The position numbers were made by a program, and so were the translations under genes. Positions 34,481-46,260 of a stretch of DNA of 64,000 nt are shown in pieces (the first letter of the stretch is position 1; the number at the start of each line of letters is the position of its first letter). The notes beneath the pieces were generated by a model. It had not been told where the DNA came from and made no database searches. It was given only the letters and a program-made list of their open reading frames with translations. This DNA is from Ailanthus altissimus (lineage: Eukaryota > Streptophyta > Magnoliopsida > Sapindales > Simaroubaceae), in the NCBI GenBank assembly GCA_946807835.1, contig OX327710.1, positions 11,086,501 to 11,150,500 on the forward strand, in the 5' to 3' direction.

Positions 34481-36070
34481 TATATTTTATTAGCAAAATT
34501 GAATGTATTTGTAATGAGTTCGGCATAACTAAACCTCTAATGAGGCTTTACTATTCTTCTTTGTTAGTCTCTTGCCAACTGGTATTCTTTCAATTTCTCT
34601 TCTAGTGAAATTTATTGATTAACAGAAGGGTGATCATGAGTTATTGGCATTTTGAGTTGTGCTTTTGGTGAAGTGAGCTATGAGTTTGAATAACCATAAC
34701 CCTCAAAACCTAAGCAACTTTTTCTTGGATGCTCTGCCTCAAACTCAATCGCTTCTTTTACTTAGTATCAATTATTGATGGTTCATTTGTCTTGATATCT
34801 TCTTTCAATAAAAAGGCTCCATTGAATGTTACATCCTTACTAATCGTTACTATAGGTAGATTTTAATCAATACACCATACTTTGTAGTCTTTAACCCCAT
34901 CTGGATAGCCAACAAACATTCATTTAATGGCTTTTGATTCCAACTTATTTTATTTAACATAAACAAAGGTCGATGAACCAAAGATCCATAGATGTTCATA
35001 CTTTGATGTTATCCAAACCATATCTCTTCTAGTGTCTTAAAGTTTATTGTTAAAAATGGACTTCTATTTATCAAATAAGTTATTGTCATGATAGCTTCAG
35101 CCTAAAACTTTTTTTGTAGACCTACATTTGACAGTATACACCTACTCTCATGAATGGACCTATTTATCCTTTTAGCAAAACCATTTTGTTATAAGGTGGG
35201 TTAATATTATTGTCTTATTCTTTATGGATTCCATACTTGGCATAGAAGCTATCAAATTTTGAAGTGTAATACTTTAAACCATTGTTAGTTTTGAGCTTTT
35301 TAACCTTTTTCTAGACTGATTTTCCACTAATGCATTCCATGTTTTGAAAGCATCAAATACTTGGTCTTTACTTTAACGCATAAACCCAAAAATGTCTTGA
35401 AAAATTATCAATAAGGTTTAGAAAATAATTGCTCCATCTAGAGATTTATTTTGAATAGGCGCCTGATGATTAGAGTTACTCTAAAATGGATTTTGTGTTA
35501 TGTTCACTAATAACAAACTTGATATGTGAGCTTTCCATAACATACAATATTCACAAAAACTCTAGAATCTTTAACTTGTCCTTTCAAAACACTTCTTGAT
35601 CCTTTAGTTCTTTGAGTTCCCTTTCACTCAAATGTGCCAATCACATATGCTATATTTTGGACTTATTAAGGCTACTTTCAATAAATATAGCCACTATTCC
35701 TTTAATAGAATTTCCATACAGTATATATAGACCATTGATCTTGGTTTACTTATCACTATAAGTGACCTTTTGACAACTTTCAAGACTCCATTTTTAGCTT
35801 TGAAGGTACAACAATTTTACTCAAATTCTTTTAATGAGATGAGATTTCTTTTTAAATCAAGAATATATCTCAAATTTCTTAATTCTTTAAGTACATTATC
35901 ATACATTTTTATTTTGATGGTCCTAATACCAATAATTTTGCATGCTAAATTATTTCTTAATAATATTATTACAATATTTATAGTATAATAGTCTTCAAAC
36001 AATTTCAATTTGAACTTATATGAAAGGTTTATCTAGCATCTAAGATCTACTCACCTCCAATAGCATATTT
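34481..36070 (-). pseudogene. copia C integrase and pre-integrase domain
   Basis: Integrase C-terminal VGYPDGVKDYKVW (about 34880-34920), ISKDVTFNGAF beside it, the integrase core (FDSFYAKYGIHKE near 35220-35260) and pre-integrase ELRNLRYILDLKRNLISL (35817-35880, inside a 63-codon open frame). The order and spacing are normal for copia. Stops interrupt the core. Confidence 0.8.
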
Positions 36071-36860
36071 TAAAGCTATTAATGTGGCAACACTATCATA
36101 ACCATCATTTAAAATTGTTATTGCATCCCTTACTTTTGTTTTAATTTTATTCTTACTTATTTTTCTAAACAGACCCTTCTAAAATGACATTCTTTCTTGT
36201 AAAAGTAACATGTTTTTCCTTTAGACTTGGACTTTGATTTACTATTGTTTTTTTCCTTTTGATTCATTCTTGTCAGACCCTCCTATTTGCCAATTCCTTT
36301 GAATTCAAAAAAAACTTAGACATCATTCATAGTTAAAAATTTCCTTCTATACAAGAGAGTGTCCATAAAATGCAAATAACTTGAAGGCAATTAGCTAAGT
36401 AGGATGATGGTTTTATCTTCATCATCAATATTTATATCAATAGTATTAAGATCAATGATGATCTTATTGAAGCCATCAATATAATTTTTGATAGAGCCCC
36501 CATTTCTTATGTTCAACTGATAGAGTTTCTTTGCAAATTTAACATGTTGACCAAAGACTTGGTCGTATATAAAGAATCAAGTTTCTTCTATAAGCCAAAT
36601 GTTTTCCTTTTACTAGCCACTTCCCTTAAAACTTGATCATTAAAGCTTAAGACAATGGCCCTTCTGGCCATCTTCATTATTTTGTCACGATCACCATCTA
36701 AGATTTAGGTTTCTTGTCATTTGCTTTAGTTACGACAACCTTTTCAATTATAGATTCGAGCCCTTGACTAACCAAGAGTGCTTCTATTTTAATCTTTTAA
36801 AGATTAAAATTATTTTTTCCATTAAATTTTTCATATCAAATTTTTGAGTAGTCATTTGAT
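36071..36860 (-). pseudogene. copia C gag with zinc knuckle
   Basis: On the minus strand: MTTQKFDMKNLMEK near 36830, then KNYIDGFNKIIIDLNTIDI near 36420-36500 and DEDKTIILLS near 36410. The knuckle CYFYKKECHF lies near 36190-36215, with the second Cys changed to Tyr. Gag is broken by several stops. Start taken at the first Met after the primer-binding region. Confidence 0.8.
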
Positions 36861-36874
36861 CTAAAATCAAGCTC

Positions 36875-37401
36875 TAGAGCAATGAAACCTTGATCTAAGA
36901 CTTTAAATAAATTACGCTTGAGAATCAAAGAAATCAAAAACTAAAAGTGAAGAAGAATCACAACAAAAAATAGAGTATATATATAGTTCATTAGAGCCTA
37001 CATCATGACCTAAACAAGAATAATCGATTCTATTATTTTAATTAAGATTCAAGCATCACAATCTTAATGTTACAAACTTTACATAGCTCCAAGAATCAAA
37101 AGAAAATATAAAGAATTGAGTTAGTTACAAGCTTCCCAACTTCTATTATTTATCAGCCAAGTTTAAAAAACTAGAACCATAACTAACTTAACAACCCTCA
37201 TACCACATGTTAGCGCTTGATCGATCCAAATCAAAAGATGAAATGGTGTGTTTCGGGGCTTCCAAATCTGCTTAAAAACATTATCATCTCAACCCTTCCA
37301 TTTTCATCAAATTACTTTGGAAGCACTAATACGTATTTTCATTTGTAATCTACTCCTTGAAACACGTGAAACAATTCCACTGACTCTACCATTGATTTTT
37401 A
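36875..37401 (-). mobile_element. 5' LTR of copia C
   Basis: Starts TAGAGCAATGAAACC and ends TTGATTTTTAA on the + strand. The minus strand just inside it reads GAGCTTGATTTTAG, a degraded primer-binding region. Its right 240 bp recur at 44068-44302. Confidence 0.82.
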
Positions 37402-37508
37402 ATCATTATTTTCACAAATGATAATAATAATAATAACAATATGCCTAGTGATATTATACAAACTATATTATTTATATCAATATAATACTATGCATGCAAA
37501 ATTCAGAT

Positions 37509-37539
<31 letters not shown>

Positions 37540-37658
37540 CAACAACTACCTAATAAATAGTAGTCATTAATTAGTGACACATCATTGAAAATGCAAATTT
37601 TGTATCCAACATTTATATAGCAATATATATAATTGTAAAGAATGTTGATGTATTTAAC
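37163..37658. repeat. Left copy of the ~480-bp duplication flanking the MULE
   Basis: Comprises the distal part of the copia C LTR plus ~260 bp of flank including a MITE-like patch and an (AT)n tract (37511-37540). It ends at TGATGTATTTAAC, exactly where the MULE TIR begins. The right copy is 44068-44536. Confidence 0.85.
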
Positions 37659-37729
37659 GGGCAAAGGTCATATCAATAGTATGACCTAATAGACACTTTT
37701 ACCTTATAGTAATTTTTAATATCCAAAAT
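37659..37729. repeat. Left TIR of the MULE
   Basis: Pairs with 43992-44067, about 80% identical over ~71 bp with a few indels near the tip. Confidence 0.88.
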
Positions 37730-39385
37730 TACCCTTGTTTGTCAATTTTATTCGTTAGTTTGGACAGAAGTAGTGTCCTAAAGTTACAATTATTAATTTA
37801 CCCCCACAGTTAGTTCCGTTTTCACATAAGCACATTGCCAAGTTAGTAACCGACAATGTTAGCACCTTTCTACCTCAGCAATATGTCATGTCATCACCTT
37901 TCCACCTCAGTATTGTGCCATGTCAGTAATGAAATTAATAGTGGAGGCGCCGGATTTGAATTAAATTGACATCAAAAATTACAAATTTGCTCATTATTTG
38001 CTGCTATTTTAATTCAATAAATTATTGCATAAAAATTATGAAAATACCCTTATTAAGTGACCCTTTTTACTGTTGCTTAGACAGTGGATTAACATTCCAA
38101 TTTTTGCCTATATAATACAAATATGGCTTGTTTTTTGAATCAAAATTCCATTTATTTTTGGGGGAAAAAAATCAAGCAAATTTTGCTCCATTTTTCTCCC
38201 CTGTTACACATAAGCATTACCCAAAAACTTTTAGCAAAATATTCAACTTTTATTATTTGCAATTGGATCAATATTTCAACAAATACAATTTCTAATCACA
38301 AGAGTATTTTCAACAAAAACATTAACCTATATCTTCCTTCTATATAAGCAATATAAATCTCAAAAACATATACACTTTCACCCTATCATCTCCACTAACA
38401 TTACAACCCAAATCTATTCCATCATAGTTAATGTTTTAAACAAACAAAATCAACGAAAATAAACCAAAAGCAACCAAGATCAATTCTATTTCAACAATTT
38501 GGAAAATACATCAAAGCTTCAGATCTTCACTAAAGTCTCGCAACAGCCTAGAATGAATTAATGAAGTTCTGATAAAATTTAACAATTATAAATGTAAATG
38601 TAATATTCGCACTATTGTTAGAATATCAGAGTCAAAATGGCAACACTATAATTTTTTTTTTTTTGGTGAATGGTGAGTGTGACTATAAATGATTTTGGTA
38701 ATCTAATAATGTTGAGTTACATCTAAGCATTTATCATATAAAAGAATATTAAGGTGTGAATGAAAATTTAATACAATTTATGAACAAAACATGTCAATGC
38801 AATGAAAAAGCATATGTTGTAATATCAGAATCAGTTGAAAATCCAAACAAGTTATATTTCAGGTGCATGCAGAGGAGATGCAAGTTTTATAGGTTCTGAA
38901 AGCCAAGACCCGAGAAGTTCAATGCAATTGTTATTTTTGATGATATGCATCATAAAATCAGTAGCCATTCTATGCGTGATGAAAGTGCATGTAATTCTTA
39001 TAATATTGATGAACAAGCACTTAAAAGAATATGTAAAAAGAAAGATGCAATTAGCAGACAATGGCTTCTTAGTATCACAATCATAGTTGTTTTCATATTA
39101 GGCTTTTTTTAGAGCTATCTACAAGATGCATGTAATAAATAGCAATGAAAATGAGAATAGTGCCTTGAGATGAGTTATTTTTGTACAATTGTCCAATAAT
39201 ATTGCTCAACTAGTGTCCAATAATATTCCTCGTCACCTATCCTTGACAATAACAAAAAAAAAAAATTACATTGCTACAAAATAGGTTTAACTAATATCAG
39301 TTGGTACTAACAAAATCAAATATTTATAAATTTAAAATACTACAAATGTAATTGACCTAATTTGCACTTCATCCGTTCATAGTGC
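37730..39385. other. MULE interior, 3' non-coding side
   Basis: Between the left TIR and the transposase tail. TTTCCACCTCAG and TCTACCTCAG recur near 37870-37910. Short frames (38123-38347, 38835-39086) have no recognisable motif. Nothing else is called. Confidence 0.55.
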
Positions 39386-40622
39386 ATTGCCACGTTGAGG
39401 TCTGGGCCTAGGCCTACCTCTGCTTTTGCCCATGCCCCTGTCCCTTTCCATTTCCCTTCCCCTTCCCCTTCCCATGCTAGTAAAGCTATTTGTCGAGGCC
39501 CTTCAAATGGCAACCATCTAGTCCAATAAAGTGTTTACAACCTTGAAGGAAATTATCTCGAAAAGATGGAAAGCTCAACATGAATCTCTAAAACTTGATA
39601 TGACCATCTTTCATACCCACTTCAAATTTCATCTTCACTAAGATTTTAGGATTTCTGTCCATTAAAATATATGTATACTCCTTTCACCTCAAATATATTA
39701 AGATCATTGCCTTATTTCAGTGCTTTTGCTTTATCTCTGTTAATATTTTTCATTGTACAATGTATTCTAAATCTCTGCTTCAACTCCTCCTTCATGGCTT
39801 TAGATGGCATATTTGGGTTATATCTAAGGCTGTCAACATATTATGAAGCAATCCATGCACTGATTACTTCCTTTGTTCTAAAAACTCGATCATAATTATG
39901 TTCTTCTTATAAGTATTGAATCCTAAACATAAGTTCATATCTGACCTTTCCTACATAAATGAACTAAGGTCATGAAGGGCCTTTACATTTTGCCATAAAT
40001 CTAGTTGGGTCATTCTTAATTTGTTTCACCTCAAAACCCTCCCTCAGGCAATACTTCTTTAAGGGACCTCTAAAGTGTTGAATACCATCAAACTCTTGCC
40101 CTATGTGCAAGTTTACTTCTTCCACAGTACCTACTCAAAAGTAGTCTCTATCTATGGAGCTTGCAATCCTGCTAACTAAATCATATTCGTCAGATAAGGT
40201 ATTGTCAAATCATCTTCACACTCACTTAACTAATAGTCTGACAAAACTTCACTATCACTTTCAGTAACCCTATCTTCTAGTTTAGCCCCCATCTCATGTT
40301 GCTCAATTTCTACATTCACTTCCTCTTCTTGGTCACTGTCAAACCAAAATGCTTTATCTTCACACTCACTTAAGTTATGTTCCTCTTCATCATTTGGTTG
40401 CTAGGTAGTAGATGGTTGTGGTGGTGGGCTAGGCTGATTTATTTCTTGAGCAATAAATATTTATAGTGGTGGACTTTGGGTATATGGCTCATGTACTTGG
40501 CTAACGTTATGTTTCTCCTGTATTGGGCTTTGGTGTTGTACTAGACTTTAGGTATATATCTTATGCACTAGCTCGTGTACTAGCCTTTTGGATGGTAGGC
40601 TTGGGTTTTAGGGTGGTTAGTG
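39386..40622 (-). pseudogene. MULE transposase, central and C-terminal part, internally deleted
   Basis: Read from 40622 downward. An acidic stretch (SDQEEEVNVEIEQHEMG, then VTESDSEVLSDY) leads to the MuDR DNA-binding domain near 40000-40110 (IGQEFDGIQHFRGPLKKY, FEVKQIKNDPTRFMAKC). A readable block follows at 39680-39895 (YDRVFRTKEVISAWIASYYV, LRYNPNMPSKAMKEELKQRF). The catalytic domain begins with FRDNFLQGCKHFIGLDGCHLKG near 39500-39560, including the first Asp of the DDE triad. Directly after it the text becomes MGRGRGREMERDRGMG, the usual C-terminal tail. Some 300 residues, including the other acidic residues and the SWIM zinc finger, are missing. Confidence 0.85.
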
Positions 40623-40627
40623 GTGTC

Positions 40628-42070
40628 TGATGCAATATTTCTATATCTTATAATGAGTGCAAGTATATACTATCGTATGCAAGTAATAAATGGACTAAAT
40701 AAGTCAGATGTCAAACCCACAGGGATAATTTCTTCTTTTTAACCAATTACTAAAATTATGTCTTCCTAATAATTATTCAGACAAATAAAAATCTAAGAAT
40801 GAATGTAGAAAATATAAAACTAAAAACATAATGCAAAAAGAATTAGGTGATAGCAATATAGAGTAAATCTATGATTAATACTATCCCTCAATATGCTTTC
40901 TAATGATTAATCTTCTAATATTTAACTCCTTTAGTCTTTGTTATTGATTAAGACACTAATGTATTCACAAGCCTCTTCTAATGTCATGCAAGTATACCTT
41001 AATTTACCAAATACCAATATTCTAATGGTACTTGTAATAAATTAAGATTCATTAAAATTAAGTCTTATTGATCATACATGTCAATTAGGTATATTTTATC
41101 CTAAATTGAAACTTGCATATGCAACATTGAATGTTACTCTACAATTATGCATCAAATTACCTAGGTCTAAATATTATTATTCCTTTTTCGAGTTTATCAA
41201 CAATATTATTAACTCATTCACCATATATTGGCTAGATATATTGAAGCATTAAGATCAAGTAATTTGAATATCAAAGAATTAAGTTTATTAAATATTCAAA
41301 AGATATAGCAATTAAGTACACATATTGAGTTCAAGTATTAACCTTAGAAAATAAATTTAGTTTATGGCTACAAGAGAATAGCAGTAAAAATAATAATAAA
41401 TCATGATACAATCAATAGCAAATCGATAAAGATGTCGAATTTGTCTTGATTGCACTGCCTAAGATACTCTTGATGCCGCAGAACGCCTTGAATCTCTGTC
41501 TAAAGTTGCTTCAATTAAACTATTATTACTCTCTCAGACTCGTGCTCTATATTCTTACTGCTCTTGAATGTGTCTTGGATGATTTTTAACACCTAGGGTC
41601 GAGGAGCTTTTTATAAGGATTAATATGAGCTTGAAAATCTCAATTCTCGTCGGACTAGGACTTGCACTACCGCTGAAGCACTAGATGCTATCGCTGGTGC
41701 ACTGCGTGTAGAAGGTCTCACCACTGAAGCAGTGGAGTGATGGCACTGGGGTGCTATCCTGTCACTGGCACAATGAAGATATGGCGCTGGGGTGCTGCCT
41801 GTCGCTGGCGCGATGAAGGTCTGGTGCTAAGGGGCTAGTTGCGACTTCAACAGGCCGTCTTTTCTGATTTTCTTATTTCGATCACTATTTCAACACTAAG
41901 ACAAAAATCCTTGTGACGCTGGGGCGATGGACTCATATTTTGAAAACTTTCCATTTCATTCAAGTCCCTATAAATAACAATAATGCACATAAATAGTCAT
42001 TTATTCTCATAAATTAATAAAATCTCAAAATAAAAATATGATAAAATATATGACAAATTTGCCCTTATCA
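40628..42070 (-). mobile_element. Solo LTR, gypsy-type, 1443 bp, perfect TSD GTGTC, nested in the MULE transposase
   Basis: Begins TGATGCAATATTT and ends GCCCTTATCA, with GTGTC on both sides (40623-40627 and 42071-42075). On the minus strand it starts TGATAAGGGCAAATTTG and ends with CCCTGTGGGTTTGACATC, then ATATTGCATCA. That U5 text resembles Athila/Tat-type gypsy LTRs. No internal domain is present. A GC-rich minisatellite occupies 41640-41940. Confidence 0.88.
41640..41940. repeat. GC-rich minisatellite within the solo LTR
   Basis: Repeated phrases GGCGCTGGGGTGCT, TCGCTGGCGCGATGAAG, TCACTGGCACAATGAAG and GGCACTGGGGTGCT recur every ~45-55 bp. It stands out sharply from the AT-rich surroundings. 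Confidence 0.7.
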
Positions 42071-42391
42071 GTGTCCTTGGGCTTGGTTTGGTTAGGTAGT
42101 AGGCTTTGGCTTAGGTGTAAAACTTAAGACTAGAAATTAGTATCTTCTATGTAGGACTAGAAATTAGCATCTTTCATATGTCATCTCCAGATGCTGGACT
42201 AGTGGGCACAAAATTACTTTCTAGTAGACCTTTCGGTAAACCTGAGACTGAAATTGAATCTCTTCTCTAATTTCTCCCATTTCTGTGTCAACTTCAGGGG
42301 CAGGCCCAACATTAGTCTCTTCTCCCATTTCTTATATTATTGTATCAACCCTAACATCAGCATCATCTCTAGTCCCAACATACCCAGCAAA

Positions 42392-42823
42392 CTAAACAAC
42401 AGTAAAGGCCTTTGCATTTGAAGTAGTAAGAGTATAGAACAATCTTCTCTTCATACTAGACCTAAGATCATCAGTAGAAGTTTGTATTTTTAGGCCTTTA
42501 TAATTTAAGGGAGTGACCACCTTTAGTGGTATGACCTTTAGCTCAACAAACACATAAATAATTTTCCTCCTAGTGGCCTCAACCATTAAGTTCACTAAAT
42601 TTCTATCATTTTTCAAGACCACCAACATCTCATTCCAAGGAACTTTCACTATCACCCGAAAGCTATCTCTCTTATATAAGGGTTTTCCAAATAGATTCAA
42701 GTACACTTCACTTTTTAGTGAGGCAAGACTATAGTAATCCGTGACTACTAAATACTCATACTCAGTAATACCTTCAAGTAAAACAATGATGATAACATCA
42801 TTTTCATCATTTGGCATCTGCAT
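42392..42823 (-). pseudogene. MULE transposase, N-terminal domain (143 codons open)
   Basis: The open frame starts MQMPNDENDV and ends AFTVV. A block (RDSFRVIVKVPWNEMLVVL then KNDRNLVNLMVEATRRKIIY and VFVEL) fits the PB1-like N-terminal domain of MuDR-type transposases: basic ligand, then an 'L+ND-dv--m' segment and a hydrophobic strand. It is followed on the same strand by linker and, beyond the nested LTR, by the acidic region. The start Met is the first in frame; no TATA was identified. It is the longest open frame of the window, but its downstream partner is deleted. Confidence 0.6.
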
Positions 42824-42941
42824 CTACAACCATAACAAAACCAAATTCATAATCTAGTTCATGTACCATTTATTTCAAAGTATCAATATTGCATTTAAAC
42901 TAAGCCTAAGTTATATATCTACTGCATTTAAGCAACTATCA

Positions 42942-42948
<7 letters not shown>

Positions 42949-42972
<24 letters not shown>

Positions 42973-42973
42973 C
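42949..42973. repeat. (AT)n microsatellite
   Basis: Twelve AT dinucleotides upstream of the MULE transposase start. Confidence 0.9.
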
Positions 42974-43991
42974 TACTACATTTAACCAAATCAATCCACA
43001 TATAACACAATTACTGTTCACGAGGAAAACCTAAGCCAAGTATGAAAATATACTAATCACCATGAAACCAAAGCCAAACTTTACCATTATTGACAATAAA
43101 CTATAAAAACATTACCAAAGCCAATCATTACCATTGTTCACAATAAACAAAAACCAAAGCAATTTATTCAAAAAAACATTATGAAAATATACTGTTCACC
43201 ATGAAACCAAAGCCAAACATTATCGTGATTAATACTCCATGAAAACATATTGTTCACCATTAAAACCTAAGCAAAATGTTATCTTAAATGAAATACTGAT
43301 TATACTTAAAATCCTAGAAATTTTGATTTTAAGAATACCGAGAACAAAAATCAAACAACATGTTTTCATAACTAACTCTAATTTTCTAAACAAATAAATG
43401 ACCTGCACATCTACAATTTCATAAAAATCATTACCAAGAACACAAATTAATGGCATGCACATCTTTACATTCAAAAAAACCATCATCAACAACATAAATT
43501 AAAAAAAACCGCAATCCATTACTGATGTGGCATATAGTACAGATTTCTACCTTTAAAATATCCACCAAACAGTAAATATAGGCCTCGTCATTGGCTAATC
43601 AAAATTCACATCCTCATTAATGGCTTTTGTGTTCTTACTATTCCTCTCTCTCTCTTTTCGCTTCAAAGCATGGTTCTGTGTTTCAAGGGTTTCAATGTTG
43701 TAGACCTACGAGATTATAAATTTGTATTTCAAGGGTTTCAAAAGAGTTAGATAAAAGAAGACTGATTGAAAAATGAAATGACAAATAGTTTTGAGCACGC
43801 ATGATAAAATGGCAAGTTGGTTTTCAATATTTCAGTAGCTCTGCCAATCAACTGTTGCCATGTGTCTCTAGTGTGGCATTGCATGATTGTTACACAATCT
43901 TAACTTGTTCAATATTTCTTATTTGCATATTAGATTACCATTTCACCCTTCGACTCTCAAAACTGACGGCATAACTTCACAAACTACGCCA
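42974..43991. other. MULE interior, 5' non-coding side
   Basis: The phrases AACCTAAGCC/AACCAAAGCC plus AAACATTA and TGTTCACCATGAAA recur three to four times at 43020-43270, a loose tandem array of ~60-70 bp. The 88-codon minus-strand frame at 43229-43495 has no known motif and overlaps this array. Confidence 0.5.
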
Positions 43992-44067
43992 ATTTTAGGT
44001 ATTAAAAATTACTTTTAGGTAAAAGTGTTTATTAGGCTATACTATTAAACAAACATGTCCTTAGCCC
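43992..44067. repeat. Right TIR of the MULE
   Basis: Inverted partner of 37659-37729. Confidence 0.88.
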
Positions 44068-44536
44068 TATAAAAAAGTAAAACCATAACTAACTTAACAA
44101 CCCTCATACCACGTGTCAGCACTTGATCAATCCAAATCAAAAGATGAAATGGTGTGTTTCGGGGCTTCCTGATCTACTTAAAACATTATCATCTCAACCT
44201 TTCTATTTTTATCAAATTACTTTGGAAGCAATAATACTTATTTTCATTTGCAGTCTACTCCTTGAAATACCTACCATTGATTTTTAATCATTATTTTTAT
44301 AAATAATAATAATACATCTAATGATGTTATATAAACTATATTATTTATATTAGAGTAATGCTATGCATGAAAAATTTAGATACAAAAAAAAGTAAAATGT
44401 CAACAACTACCTAATAAATAGTAGTTATTAATTAGTGACACATCATTTAAAATACAAATTTTGTATCCAATAGTATTTATATAGCAATATATATATATAA
44501 TTATAAAGAATGTTGATGTGTTTAACAGGATTATAA
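44068..44536. repeat. Right copy of the ~480-bp duplication flanking the MULE
   Basis: Starts AAAAAAGTAAAACCATAACT directly at the MULE edge and ends GTTGATGTGTTTAACAG. It aligns with 37163-37658 throughout. A ~24-bp deletion removes the LTR phrase around CACGTGAAACAATTCC, and the (AT)n tract is replaced by AAAAAAAAGTAAAATG. Confidence 0.85.
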
Positions 44537-45900
44537 ACCAAATAAGATCTAATCTTAATAGAAAATAAGATTACATAAGTAATTTATTAGAGTAGCAAAA
44601 TAGGATGAAAAATAATAGAAAAAGAAAAAAAATTATATGACTTACTAATGCTTTCTACATCCATGAAAAGAAACAACCCCCATGAAAAATTAATAATATT
44701 AAGGAACTATGATACTCTATGAAAATAAGATTACAAGGAAGTCATAGAAACTTACGTATTGATCAAGTTATTTCTTAACCATACATAGAGATATCACATT
44801 CGTTCATCAATCACATTTCCAAAACCCATAAAAAATTCTCTAGCTGATGAACTTTATAACCAATTTTGACCCAGCAATTACTGGGTCTGTAGAATCTTAA
44901 CTACTTCTGTTGATCGAAAAAAATGGCTTCTTCTAGTCAACGAGGTTTAAATTTATTTATTATAGGAACTAAACTCTAGGCTTTGCTTATGTGGCCCAAG
45001 ATTGTGGGCCTTTTTAAGCTTTTAGTTTTTGTGACACCTGCAAATATAATGAAGGCTATCATTAAGACCTCGCTGGTAGTGGTTCTAGTGAAAACCTTCT
45101 GATGCTTTCTTAGCGTGATTTAAGGGATAGTTTCCCAAATTCAAATGATTCCCTCCAAAAGTGGTGCTAATTGCCTTTCTCAAGAGCTTTCATTATGTGA
45201 GTCGTTTTATATTTCCATGTTAAGTTTCTACTAACTGCTTGGCATTTTCAAATTGTGTGTTCTGCACGACTTTAGAAGTATTTGCATGCAAGAAACTTGG
45301 TACACTTGCTGCGCCAGTCCCTTTACAGTATTTGTACCGCTCTAATTTGAAGTTTTCTAAATGTGTTGCTGAGTATCGAGCTACTGACTATGGACAGCCT
45401 CGGTAGGACTTGAGCTAGTCAAATTTAACGAGGTGATTATTCGAGCAGGTTTTAGGTCTTTAGGCCCCATTCTTTTGGGTATTTGCCCCAAGTATTAGGC
45501 CTTTTGAGCCTGCCATTTGTACGAATTATATTATGGGCTTGATGTTTAGACCCTTGGAAGTTGGTCTCTTGGAGATTTTTGGGGGGAAACAGAGGTCCGC
45601 CAATTTCTAGTTTTGATCAATCAAAATTGAAAACTTTTATTTTTCTTGATTTTTCTGCTTGGCATGTATTGTATCCCAGAAAGACCCAAGCAAATTAATT
45701 TACCTTTAGACTAGCATCTGTTACTGTTGCTTGGTATTAAAAACGTTGCCCCAGGGCGTTCATTATAGTTATTTAGTATATGCTACATTTTTTTAGAAGA
45801 TCTTGCTAATTCAGATAAGAGCGTTTTTTGTGCAATACTTGGTACTTTCCTCGTATCTTTAGTATTTATTCACCATTATGATATACATCTTAAATCATAC
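44537..45900. other. Unassigned, probably the 3' end of the large Tat element
   Basis: From about 44900 the composition becomes more balanced and resembles the following Tat sequence. I could not place an LTR edge or TSD. No ORF is recognised. Confidence 0.4.
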
Positions 45901-45929
45901 CTACAGTATTTAAAGAGGCAGTTGAGACA

Positions 45930-46260
45930 TAGGAATCGATCTCAACTGTTGGCTCATCTTGCATTTTGTAGCTAGAGGTGCTTGAAATAGAGCATCACAT
46001 CTGTTCAGAACCAAAATGATGTTTGGGTAACTAAGAAGATCTAGTCTGTTGATCTTGAAATTGAAATGTCTAAATCAAAATATACTAAAGAGACGTGCAT
46101 TAATGGTTCCTGCTGACATGAAACAATAGGTTAGTCCTCTGAGAGGATGTCTCTTAGAGTACTTAATGATTATGACCATTCGTTTTATCTTAACAGTCAC
46201 AATCTTTCCAGTCCAGAGACTATAAAAAGCTCTTTTATGGTGAAATTTTCTCCTTTATTC
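45930..46260 (+). promoter_or_regulatory. Putative promoter of the Tat antisense ORF
   Basis: TATAAAAAGC at 46221-46230 is a good TATA box on the + strand. A further-upstream GATCTCAACTGTTGGC (45940) resembles the corresponding text at 21.97 kb in another antisense-ORF copy. The ORF starts ~480 bp downstream, with a T/C-rich leader between. Confidence 0.45.

Larger units (their letters stand above)
33281..37401 (-). mobile_element. Ty1/copia retrotransposon C with both LTRs, RT deleted
   Basis: Both LTRs are present (33281-33810 and 36875-37401, ~530 bp each). On the minus strand gag, zinc knuckle, integrase, a stub of RT and RNase H follow in copia order. Total ~4.1 kb, short because the RT is largely missing. 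No matching 5-bp flanks are readable. A third copy of the distal LTR half plus flank lies at 44068-44536, beyond the MULE. Confidence 0.88.
37659..44067 (-). mobile_element. MuDR-type Mutator-like element (MULE) with TIRs and a decayed transposase
   Basis: The left end reads GGGCAAAGGTCATATC and the reverse complement of the right end GGGCTAAGGACATG. Similarity runs ~70-75 bp (GACCTAATAGACACTTTTACC / AGCCTAATAAACACTTTTACC, then GTAATTTTTAATA). The interior has a minus-strand MuDR-type transposase: N-terminal domain, acidic linker, zinc-binding domain, catalytic start and a Gly/Arg-rich tail. A 1443-bp solo LTR is nested at 40628-42070, so the original element was ~4.96 kb. The usual 9-bp TSD is not seen. 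Instead a ~480-bp segment is repeated on both sides. Confidence 0.88.

Noticed and set aside
37659..44076. A standard 9-bp MULE target duplication at the TIR tips
   Set aside because: GTATTTAAC on the left and TATAAAAAA on the right do not match, so I did not claim one.
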